Below, in pieces: positions 6,899-14,150 of a stretch of 39,158 nucleotides of DNA. The DNA comes from DAIDHZ01 sp035480255 (GTDB lineage: Bacteria; Chlamydiota; Chlamydiia; Chlamydiales; SM23-39). Position 1 is the stretch's first letter; each line of letters starts with the position of its first letter. Below the pieces are notes generated by a model. That model was not told the origin of the DNA. It saw only the letters and a list, made by a program, of their open reading frames with translations, and ran no database searches. The stretch spans positions 1 to 39,158 of the forward strand of contig CAZVXF010000013.1 in assembly GCA_964630875.1 (NCBI GenBank), read 5' to 3'. Both the position numbers and the translations under genes were made by a program.

Positions 6899-8272
6899 AT
6901 GAGTATTTTGAGAATTTCTGGTGGAAAAAGTTTGCAGGGCAGTATCAAAGCAGCTGGTGCAAAAAATGCAATGACAAAGCTTCTTGTCGCTTCGCTCATT
7001 TCTGATAAGAAGTGCACTTTTTATAATGTTCCCAATATTGGAGACGTAGAAATTACATTGAATCTATGTCGAGAAATTGGTTCTGAAATCCATTGGGACA
7101 AGGAGAGCAAAACGCTAGAAATCACAACACGCGAATTAAAAACTTCTTATGTTCCTCAAAAATATTCAGGGGCAAATCGAATCCCTATTTTGATGATAGG
7201 AGCACTTCTTGGTCGAACCGATGAAGACATCATTGTCCCCACAATTGGCGGAGATTTGATTGGTGCAAGACCTGTTGATTTCCATATTCAGTCGCTCAAA
7301 CAACTCGGCGCTTTCATTGAATATCGGGAAATGAAAAAAGAGGGAGCATACCTTGCTCAAGCCCATCATGGGTTGAAAGGCTGTATTATTTCGTTACCTT
7401 ACCCATCCGTCGGGGCTACAGAAAATACGATATTAGCAGCTGTGCGCGCAAAAGGAACAACTCTGATCAAAAATGCAGCCATTGAACCTGAGATTTTAGA
7501 TCTGATTCTTTTCTTACAAAAACTCGGGGCCAATATTACAGTCGATACAGATCGAACCATTCGGATTGAACATACTGATCAATTCAATGAAGTTGAGCAT
7601 ACTGTCTTAACGGATCGGAATGAAGTTGCGTCATACGCAATGGCTGCCATTGCAACGAAAGGGCGCGTTTTTATTGAAGGTGCAGAGCATATTCATATGA
7701 TTGCATTCTTAAATAAAATTCGTGAAATGGGTGGCGGTTTTCATGTAAAGAAAAATGGCATTGAATTCTTCTATGACAAAGAGCTTAAAGGAGGCATTCA
7801 GATTGAAACGGATGTACATCCCGGTTTTATGACCGACTGGCAACAACCCTTCGTCGTCCTTCTCACGCAAGCAAAAGGCACGTCTGTGATTCATGAAACT
7901 GTCTATGAGAATCGCTTTGGATACACGCAAATGTTAAAAGAAATGGGCGCAGACATTGATCTCTTCACTCAGTGTCTTGGTGGAAAAAATTGCCGCTTTG
8001 CTTCGAGTAATCATATTCATAGTCTCATCGTAAAAGGGCCAACTCCTTTAAAAGCGAGAGAATTTTCAATTCCCGATCTCCGTGCCGGATTTGCCTATGT
8101 CATGGCAGCTCTTTTAGCTCCAGATGTCAGTACAGTCTCCAACGTCGATTTTCTCGACCGGGGTTATGAAGATTTAGTCGAGAAACTCGTATCACTGGGT
8201 GCAGATATCTCGCGGCAGCCTATCCCTATAAAAAAAGGGAAGACTCTAAGGAATATTTTAGAACCTGTTTAG
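6899..8272 (+). CDS. murA: UDP-N-acetylglucosamine 1-carboxyvinyltransferase
   Basis: MurA adds enolpyruvate to UDP-GlcNAc, the first committed step of peptidoglycan precursor synthesis in the cytosol. The protein of 457 residues has the AGAKNA motif (Lys and Asn that bind UDP-sugar), GGDLIGARPVDFH at about 117-129, TDWQQ (the Asp acting as general base) and the DRGYE motif near the C-terminus. The usual catalytic Cys of GGC-x-IGARPVD is Asp119. The same Cys-to-Asp change is known in C. trachomatis and Mycobacterium MurA and makes them resistant to fosfomycin. It is somewhat longer than E. coli MurA (419). I prefer ATG 6899, with GAGAAG just before it, over the in-frame GTG at 6890. Confidence 0.93.
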   Translation: MSILRISGGKSLQGSIKAAGAKNAMTKLLVASLISDKKCTFYNVPNIGDVEITLNLCREIGSEIHWDKESKTLEITTRELKTSYVPQKYSGANRIPILMIGALLGRTDEDIIVPTIGGDLIGARPVDFHIQSLKQLGAFIEYREMKKEGAYLAQAHHGLKGCIISLPYPSVGATENTILAAVRAKGTTLIKNAAIEPEILDLILFLQKLGANITVDTDRTIRIEHTDQFNEVEHTVLTDRNEVASYAMAAIATKGRVFIEGAEHIHMIAFLNKIREMGGGFHVKKNGIEFFYDKELKGGIQIETDVHPGFMTDWQQPFVVLLTQAKGTSVIHETVYENRFGYTQMLKEMGADIDLFTQCLGGKNCRFASSNHIHSLIVKGPTPLKAREFSIPDLRAGFAYVMAALLAPDVSTVSNVDFLDRGYEDLVEKLVSLGADISRQPIPIKKGKTLRNILEPV

Positions 8273-8283
8273 AATCAGTTTGA

Positions 8284-8313
8284 TTGACAAGTGCACTTGG
8301 AGGGGGGTAAAAT
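8284..8313 (+). promoter_or_regulatory. Near-consensus promoter for epmB, almost leaderless
   Basis: A perfect TTGACA at 8284-8289 and TAAAAT at 8308-8313 (five of six) are separated by 18 bases. The expected transcription start (near 8320) lies about three bases from the epmB ATG at 8323. A GGAGGGGGG stretch at 8299-8307 falls inside the promoter spacer and would not be transcribed, so it is not a ribosome site. Confidence 0.65.
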
Positions 8314-8322
8314 ACCTCTCCT

Positions 8323-9282
8323 ATGTCTATTTGGCGCCAAATACAGAGGGAGAATTTTACCTCTCTTTCCTCCTTGCTCAAGTTTCTCGAAATTGAAGAG
8401 AAATCCCAATTTGACACGGATCCAAAATTTGTTTTAAATCTTCCCAAACGTCTTGCTGAAAAAATTAAAAAAAATACACTAAACGATCCTATTTTAAGGC
8501 AATTTGTTCCTTTAATTGATGAGAAAGTTGTAGCGCCGGGATTTGTCATGGATCCTGTGGGTGATAAGACTTTTTGTAAGACAGGAAAGATTTTGCAGAA
8601 ATATCGCGGACGCGCTCTCATTTTAACGACGAGCGCTTGCGCAATGCATTGCAGGTTTTGCTTTCGTCAAAACTTTCCCTACGAGACGAAAGCAACATCA
8701 TTTGATGAGGAAATCGCATTTTTAAAGAATGACCCGACAATTGAAGAGGTGATCTTAAGTGGGGGAGATCCTCTTTCTTTAAGCGATCAATCACTTTCAA
8801 ACCTTTTCCATCGTTTAGACGCAATTCCTCATATTCAAAGAATTCGTTTTCATACCCGTTTCCCGATCGGAATTCCAGAGCGAATTGATGACTCTTTTCT
8901 CAATATTCTCGCGAATAGTCAAAAGGCAATCTATTTTGTGATTCATTGCAATCACACTCTAGAATTAGACGAAGATGTCATTGCAAGTCTTAAAAAAATT
9001 CAAAAATTGGGCATCCCTGTTTTAAGTCAGTCAGTATTACTGAAAGACGTGAATGATGATGAACAGACGCTTTTCGAGTTATTTCAGAAGATGGTGAATT
9101 GTGGAATCATTCCCTATTATTTGCATCAATTGGATCTCGTAATTGGGGCGCAACATTTTATGGTGTCTGATCAAAAAGCTACTGACTTGATTCACTATCT
9201 AGAGCAAAATCTTTCCGGTTATGCAGTTCCTCACTTAGTTCGAGAAATTACGGGTCAAAAAGGTAAAACTAGAATTTATTAA
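8323..9282 (+). CDS. epmB: EpmB-type EF-P lysine 2,3-aminomutase (radical SAM)
   Basis: EpmB (YjeK) converts (S)-alpha-lysine to (R)-beta-lysine, which EpmA then attaches to elongation factor P so that ribosomes can pass proline runs. The protein has 319 residues. The radical-SAM cluster is C-x3-C-x2-C in SACAMHCRFCFRQ. SGGDPLSLSD, IRFHTRFPIGIPERI, LLKDVNDDEQTL, YYLHQLDLVIGAQHFMVSD and a C-terminal Lys in ITGQKGKT (PLP site region) follow the E. coli EpmB pattern. The N-terminus, beginning at M-S-I-W, aligns with the EpmB W, supporting the ATG at 8323 despite the missing leader. No epmA or efp lies in the window. A general lysine 2,3-aminomutase of amino-acid metabolism is less likely given the short length. 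Confidence 0.88.
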   Translation: MSIWRQIQRENFTSLSSLLKFLEIEEKSQFDTDPKFVLNLPKRLAEKIKKNTLNDPILRQFVPLIDEKVVAPGFVMDPVGDKTFCKTGKILQKYRGRALILTTSACAMHCRFCFRQNFPYETKATSFDEEIAFLKNDPTIEEVILSGGDPLSLSDQSLSNLFHRLDAIPHIQRIRFHTRFPIGIPERIDDSFLNILANSQKAIYFVIHCNHTLELDEDVIASLKKIQKLGIPVLSQSVLLKDVNDDEQTLFELFQKMVNCGIIPYYLHQLDLVIGAQHFMVSDQKATDLIHYLEQNLSGYAVPHLVREITGQKGKTRIY

Positions 9283-9567
9283 TCAATTGTAAATTCTCGC
9301 AAGAAAAAAGGAGAGGATTTAGAAAAATATTCGTTTGCAAAATGGCAATCATCTCTGCACGTGTAGACGATTTGACTGCCAGGGAACTTTCTTTCACAAC
9401 GTCGTGAAAAAGCATGCCGCGATGTACTGATCCATAGATGATCAATTCACGTTCACTCCTTTTTTTGGTCACAAAAAAATTGAATAAAACGCAAAAAAAT
9501 TTCTAGAAAAACTTCTGTTCTTTTTTTCTTAATTTTCATAGCATTTCAGTCTTAACAGGATCGAAAA
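9283..9567. other. Intergenic stretch between epmB and the glycan island
   Basis: Here 285 bases separate epmB from the first island gene. A minus-strand reading frame of about 59 codons (9269-9445, TTG start, AGGAG upstream on that strand) is open and overlaps the epmB stop, but it matches nothing I recognise. The last 100 bases before 9568 are very AT-rich and probably hold the island promoter, though no pair of boxes stands out. I see no tRNA or terminator with a proper U-tract. Confidence 0.3.
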
Positions 9568-10248
9568 ATGCATTGGGATGTGCAATCTTTATCACATTAT
9601 GAATACTTTGTAGACGTTGACAGAGATGTTGCAATTTTGAAGTTGCGAACTTTTGAAATTATGAAACATTTAGAAGGCTGGTGTTCAGAAAAAAAGGCTT
9701 CTATTCTCTTAGATTATATTCTTCGCATAAAACCTGATCGAGTCGTTGAAATTGGGGTGTTTGGTGGTAAGTCCCTGATTCCCATCGCTTTATGTCTTAA
9801 AGAAAATGGAAAGGGGAAAATCTATGGGATCGATCCTTGGGATAATTTGGCTTCGATTCATGGCATGTTGGATGAAGCAAATAAAACTTGGTGGAATCAG
9901 ATTGATCATCAGAAAATTAAGTGGGGCTTAATTGATAAAATTTGGCAATTGGGGCTCAATGATCAAGTCGAACTTTGGCAAACCACATCAGCCGATTCTT
10001 CTTCCATTCCAGACATTGACATTTTGCATATCGATGGAAATCACTCTGCAGAAATGTCCTATGAAGATGTCATTAAATGGGTTCCTTTAGTGAAAAAAGA
10101 TGGTTTAATCATATTCAATGATATGAATTGGACTGAAAATGGAATCATTACGACGAAATCCGCAATTGAGTGGCTAAATTCCATTTGTCACCGGCTTGCA
10201 GAATTTACAGATGAAGGCGAAGAGTGGGGAATTTGGGTGAAAAAATGA
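9568..10248 (+). CDS. Class I SAM-dependent methyltransferase (Methyltransf_24-like)
   Basis: This Rossmann methyltransferase has 226 residues. Motif I is VVEIGVFGGKSL (about 59-70), followed by the acidic strand IYGIDPWDN (about 91-99). The DILHIDGNHS (about 151-160) and KKDGLIIFNDMNW segments are typical of the Methyltransf_24 group that modifies sugars and small molecules. It has no signal peptide and an in-frame stop (TAA) just upstream of the ATG, so it is the one cytoplasmic-looking enzyme of the island. AGGA precedes the start by about 10 bases. Its TGA overlaps the next gene's start as ATGA. It is paralogous to the gene at 15283 (shared LEGWCS, EIGVFGG, GIDPW). The substrate is unknown. 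Confidence 0.8.
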   Translation: MHWDVQSLSHYEYFVDVDRDVAILKLRTFEIMKHLEGWCSEKKASILLDYILRIKPDRVVEIGVFGGKSLIPIALCLKENGKGKIYGIDPWDNLASIHGMLDEANKTWWNQIDHQKIKWGLIDKIWQLGLNDQVELWQTTSADSSSIPDIDILHIDGNHSAEMSYEDVIKWVPLVKKDGLIIFNDMNWTENGIITTKSAIEWLNSICHRLAEFTDEGEEWGIWVKK

Positions 10249-11671
10249 AAAACCTTTTTTTTTTCTCTTTTTTTATTGCGTTTTAGCTGAAGAAATTGAC
10301 TTAAGCCCATTTGAGAAGTCTGTTTATAGTCTAGATGGCGAAGATGGAGTTCTTGCGAAAATATTTCAAGAAATACACATCTCTAACAAAATCTGTTTAG
10401 AGCTACAGGATTATACAGAAATTAGAAGAAGTAATTCGTTTTTTCTAAAAACACAAGGATGGAGAACAATCTTTTTTAATGAACATCTTCATGTCCCCGA
10501 ACTCGATGTTTATCAAGAATTCGTTTCTGAAAGAAATATAAATGAGCTTTTTGAAAAACATCTCATCCCTTACCAAGTTGAGCTCTTATCATTTGATTTA
10601 AATAATAACTATTTTACATGGGAAAGACTCGATAAAAAATACAAACCAAAGATTGTTATCATCCCTTACAAATCTTTAGATGGCTTTCTTTCAAATGACA
10701 AAGAGAGCATTGCTTCTTTTTATCAGTTAGGCAGATCAAAAGGTTACTCACTAGTCTATGCAGAAAAAACAGGAAAAAATCTGTTTTTTATTAGAGATGA
10801 TCTTCTCAAGCAAAAAAATATCTCATTTAAGAATATGAATCATATATCGGCTATCTTTCGCTATCCGATGTTTGATCCATCGATAGAAGACGAATATGAG
10901 TATGATCTTCCGTTTAGATCTTCTAAATTTACAGTACAGAACGAACCAAACAGAAAGCTTCAGAAGTACTTAGAGCAATTCCCTTATGAGAAATATACCG
11001 TTTGTGAAGTCAAAGGATTAGGGTTGTTTTACATTGATGATCTTCCTGATTCGATTAAGTGGCATCTTCGCAGAGGCATATATTGGGAATCGGGGATCGG
11101 AGAGCTTGTCAAAAAATATACGCGAGAAGGAACTATCGCTATTGACATTGGAGCACATATTGGTATTCACACAATCACAATGTCTAAGAAAGTAGGCTCA
11201 ACTGGTCGTGTGATCTCTTTTGAGCCACAATTCAAAATATTTAGAGAGCTCTATCAAAATATAAAGTTGAATGCATGCGATCATAATGTCATTCTTTTGC
11301 GTAATGCTTTAGGAGACTATGAGGGTCAAGTAGAAATGTCTATTCGTAATCCTGAAAATGAGGGAGGTACTTCTATTGGTAGGGACGGTGATATTGCCGA
11401 TATGCGTACTTTAGATAGTTTTAATTTGGACAATGTTTCCTTTATCAAAATCGATGTAGAATCATACGAGCTAAATGTTTTACGGGGGGCAAAAGAGACC
11501 ATTCAACGCAATAAACCAGTGATTGTATTTGAGATCCTGGGAAATCATGATCTTGATCATTGCTCGGAGGAGCTAAAGATGCAATGCGAATCAACAATTG
11601 AATTTTTGCGCGCACTTGGATATCGAGTTTATCGAATTTATGGGAACGATTTTATAGCCTTAAATATATGA
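10245..11671 (+). CDS. Exported two-domain methyltransferase (SQDGEDG-like plus FkbM), out of frame at a poly-T tract
   Basis: The ATG at 10245 overlaps the previous stop (ATGA). It gives only 13 codons before TAG 10284-10286, because the frame breaks in a T-rich signal peptide. One extra T in the T10 (10255-10264) or T7 (10268-10274) run would join it to a frame that stays open to 11671, about 475 residues starting MKNLFFFLFFYCVLAEE. That frame has no stop and no start codon before ATG 10835, so naive gene calling would report only 10835-11671. Residues about 30-190 resemble a degenerate form of the DGEDGV...LLSxD family. The C-terminal part is FkbM-type (Methyltransf_21): AIDIGAHIGIHTITM, VISFEPQ, FIKIDVESYELNVLRGA. 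The ATG of the next gene overlaps its stop (ATGA). Confidence 0.7.
10255..10274 (+). repeat. T10-CTC-T7 homopolymer tract in a signal peptide coding region
   Basis: Ten T residues (10255-10264), C-T-C, then seven T residues (10268-10274), starting eight bases after the ATG triplet. Tracts of this length are prone to replication slippage and to RNA polymerase slippage. The tract sits exactly where the frame is lost, so gain of one T or loss of two would switch the gene on. It could also be a homopolymer sequencing error. Confidence 0.85.
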
Positions 11672-12642
11672 AATTATTGTTAATCATTTTAAGTTTTGCT
11701 TTTTCTCTAATAGCGAATCCTTTTGCAATTCACTATGAAGCCAAAGAGACTCTTGATCATCAAGATTATATCGCGATTCAAAACTTATTAAGATCCATTG
11801 ATATAGATTCATTTCTTGAAGATCTTTATCCAGAAAATCAAGGATACACTAGTTACGAAGATTTTTATTCCCGGTGTTCAAGAAGCACAAAGCAAATTTT
11901 GATTGATGAGGAAAAAAGTCTTTTTCCGATCACAAAACTTATCAAGATTGGTCGTGGAAGTGATTGTTGTTTTACTTGTTGCGTTCCTTATGATGGTGTG
12001 CGTATCGCATTGATTGAATCAATGATTCAATCACTTCAAGAAACAGGCTTTAATGGTTATTTTTTATATCTCACAGGAGGATTTCCAAATCCCACTGGAA
12101 GAGAAATTCAATATGTTGGAGTCCCTTATAGTTTTAAAATTTTTATGATGCTTGATGCTTACTACAGAGGATTTAATAAAGTAATGTGGATTGATTCCGC
12201 TTGTCTACCGATCAGAGATCCGACGCCACTCTTTGAATGGATGGATTCGACAGGATCCTTTCTTTACGGATGGCATTCTTTTCCTTGGGCGTGGCGATAT
12301 ATTTTGCCCTCAACGAGGGAAATTTTAAAAAATACGACTGGTGTAGATGTACTCAATACACCGTACGTTTGCACTCGAGTTTTCGGATTGAAAATGAATG
12401 CGGAAAGAGCGAAACATTTGATTCGAGAATATTATGATTTAGTGCTTTTAGGCACTCCTTTCCTTTCTTGTTATCCTGAAGAATTTGTGATTACAGCAAT
12501 CTTAGGGAAGTCTGAATACCAAGCATGGAAACTCTATCCGTTTGACGTTCTGAGAGGAGCTGAAAACGGTGAAAACGACAGCCAAGAAATGATTGATCAA
12601 AAAAGAGCTGAAGGATACTTTTTTTACCATCTTAAACATTGA
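11668..12642 (+). CDS. Exported GT-A-like glycosyltransferase candidate
   Basis: This protein of 324 residues has an N-terminal signal peptide (MKLLLIILSFAFSLIANP). The middle looks like a GT-A nucleotide-sugar transferase: YFLYLTGGF, then a helix with YSFKIFMMLDAYYRGF, then VMWIDSACLPIRDPTPLFEWM, where a DxD motif is expected but DSA is present. A cysteine cluster (CCFTCC, near residue 101-106) precedes it. The start ATG overlaps the previous stop (ATGA), so translation is probably coupled. I cannot name a CAZy family with confidence, and the missing second Asp leaves open whether it uses a metal. Expected role: sugar transfer outside the inner membrane, together with its neighbours. Confidence 0.55.
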   Translation: MKLLLIILSFAFSLIANPFAIHYEAKETLDHQDYIAIQNLLRSIDIDSFLEDLYPENQGYTSYEDFYSRCSRSTKQILIDEEKSLFPITKLIKIGRGSDCCFTCCVPYDGVRIALIESMIQSLQETGFNGYFLYLTGGFPNPTGREIQYVGVPYSFKIFMMLDAYYRGFNKVMWIDSACLPIRDPTPLFEWMDSTGSFLYGWHSFPWAWRYILPSTREILKNTTGVDVLNTPYVCTRVFGLKMNAERAKHLIREYYDLVLLGTPFLSCYPEEFVITAILGKSEYQAWKLYPFDVLRGAENGENDSQEMIDQKRAEGYFFYHLKH

Positions 12643-12668
12643 GTTACAACGAACCCCAAGTTCAGGCC

Positions 12669-13385
12669 ATGAAACATTTCATTTTAATCAATCTTCTCTT
12701 TTTCACCTCAATTTTAGCGATGAATTCAGAAGACAAAGAGTGTCTTTTTGTGAGTTTGGGTTCGCACTGCGAGCCCTGTTCTTTTTTAAGGGAATTTAAT
12801 CTTAGAAAAGCAGGGTATCCTTTTGATTGGATTGTCTCCTTTAATCATAGGGAATTTGTATCTATTTTAGATGAAAATTTTGGTCACTACTTGGATGAGC
12901 TCTATTTCATTAGACATCCAGAATATCCCGTTTTGATTGAAAATACGTACTACAAAATAGAATTTCGCCACGATTGGCCTTTTCAAGATTCGGTTCTGAA
13001 TTTAGAGCGAGAAGCTGAGCAAATAGAAGGTATGAGACTGAAGTATGACAGAAAAATAACTCGATTTAGAAATTTGAATGATTATAAAGGGAAGGTTTTT
13101 TTCATTCGAACTGCTTGGGATTTGTCATTAGATTCGAACCATTTCTGGAATACAGGCGGGATAGAGAAAATCACATATTGGCAGGCAGCAGAGTTAAAAG
13201 ATGCACTCAAGCGTTTTTTCCCATCCTTAAATTTTGATCTAGTAATTGTTAATTACGCCGAAGAAAATACACCACCAATTGAAGGAATTGATGGTGTGAT
13301 TGAGTTTAAGATTCGAAAATCTAATAAATGCGAAGATTATCGAAATATGTACAACTTTTTAACGTACTCTTCTCAGAATCGTTAG
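12669..13385 (+). CDS. Exported DUF1796-like protein (putative papain-like cysteine peptidase)
   Basis: After a signal peptide (MKHFILINLLFFTSILA) comes FVSLGSHCEPCSFLREFNLR and YPFDWIVSFN, the diagnostic opening of DUF1796, annotated as a putative papain-like cysteine peptidase. The candidate nucleophile is a Cys in SHCEPC. The product has 238 residues. The family is usually found beside glycosyl- and methyltransferases, and its true activity is unsettled, so peptidase should be taken as a label. I start at ATG 12669 because the signal peptide begins there; the in-frame TTG at 12639 would place polar residues in front. The 3' end overlaps the convergent gene by 27 bases. Confidence 0.65.
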   Translation: MKHFILINLLFFTSILAMNSEDKECLFVSLGSHCEPCSFLREFNLRKAGYPFDWIVSFNHREFVSILDENFGHYLDELYFIRHPEYPVLIENTYYKIEFRHDWPFQDSVLNLEREAEQIEGMRLKYDRKITRFRNLNDYKGKVFFIRTAWDLSLDSNHFWNTGGIEKITYWQAAELKDALKRFFPSLNFDLVIVNYAEENTPPIEGIDGVIEFKIRKSNKCEDYRNMYNFLTYSSQNR

Positions 13386-14045
13386 GCCATTGTTATTCTC
13401 ATAGCGCTCATGAAGAGTCCACTCAGGATGACGAGATAGAAAGTCTTGAACAGCAGGCCATAAACCTTTTTTGTTTCGATCGATGAATACTGGATATTCG
13501 GATTTATTTCCTTCATAACTTAAACAATCTCTATATTCAAAAGTCTGGCTTGTATCATGCATTCCGATGTACTTACGCGCTTTTGAGGAAAACTTTTCAA
13601 GTTCATAAGAGAGATGAGCATATGTGTGAAGCGTATCAATGAAAAGAAAATCTACAGGCTCAATATCAATGTCCATATCGTTTGCTTGCCAAAAGTCAAA
13701 AGCAATGCCATTCGCCTCTGTTAATTCTTTTACAAGGTCGTAGACATGAGGCTGAGGATATCCTAAATCGACACCTAAAAAAGAACGATGTAATGAGCAA
13801 TTCTCCGAAAGTCCCAAAATAAGGCCCCAAGAAGAAACGACATTCCTAACTCCCAATTCAACGACAGAATCACATTCGCTTGCAATTCTTCTCAAAGCAG
13901 GAAGGTGTTCATTAATATCTGAAGGGAGAAGGCAATGGATGGTGTATTGATTTTGAAGCTCAAGTTTCGCTTCTTCAGCTGGTAACGAGGCTGAAATATG
14001 ATTCGAAAGTGTTAAGAGAAATAAGAGGCATATTAGTTTTTTCAT
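13359..14045 (-). CDS. Exported Methyltransf_24/cephalosporin-hydroxylase-like methyltransferase
   Basis: This protein of 228 residues has a signal peptide (MKKLICLLFLLTLSNHISA) followed by a methyltransferase core: SVVELGVRNVVSSW as motif I, FLGVDLGYP, then VDFLFIDTLHTYAHLSYELE and YIGMHDTSQTF. The DTLHTY and HDT elements are shared with class I methyltransferases of rhamnosyl and cephalosporin-hydroxylase type. It is the only island gene on the minus strand, convergent with the DUF1796 gene (27-base overlap) and divergent from the GT90 gene. The acceptor is unknown. Its reversed orientation suggests the island was assembled from pieces rather than inherited as one operon. Confidence 0.7.
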   Translation of the reverse strand: MKKLICLLFLLTLSNHISASLPAEEAKLELQNQYTIHCLLPSDINEHLPALRRIASECDSVVELGVRNVVSSWGLILGLSENCSLHRSFLGVDLGYPQPHVYDLVKELTEANGIAFDFWQANDMDIDIEPVDFLFIDTLHTYAHLSYELEKFSSKARKYIGMHDTSQTFEYRDCLSYEGNKSEYPVFIDRNKKGLWPAVQDFLSRHPEWTLHERYENNNGLTILRRVR

Positions 14046-14150
14046 AAGGTTCCTTGATTAAAAAACATAGACACTACCAGAAAAAATTTTTTTCTATCAA
14101 ATATTTCCTTTGATCAATAGGATTGTTCAGTAATGTATTTGGAGTAAAAC
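14046..14150. promoter_or_regulatory. Divergent promoter region inside the island
   Basis: 105 AT-rich bases separate the minus-strand methyltransferase from the plus-strand GT90 gene, so both promoters should be here. GGAG at 14141-14144 is the ribosome site of the GT90 gene. I cannot place the promoter boxes with confidence. Confidence 0.4.

Noticed and set aside
8299..8307. GGAGGGGGG as the epmB ribosome binding site
   Set aside because: It lies about 15 bases from the ATG and inside the promoter spacer, upstream of the expected transcription start.
8226..8621. Minus-strand frame of 131 codons spanning the murA end and epmB start
   Set aside because: It overlaps two confident genes and contains no motif. 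It would also cover the epmB promoter.
9269..9472. Minus-strand frame of 67 codons overlapping the epmB end
   Set aside because: It needs a TTG or GTG start, overlaps the epmB stop and matches no family I know. An AGGAG lies upstream of the TTG, so I mention it in the intergenic entry but do not call a gene.
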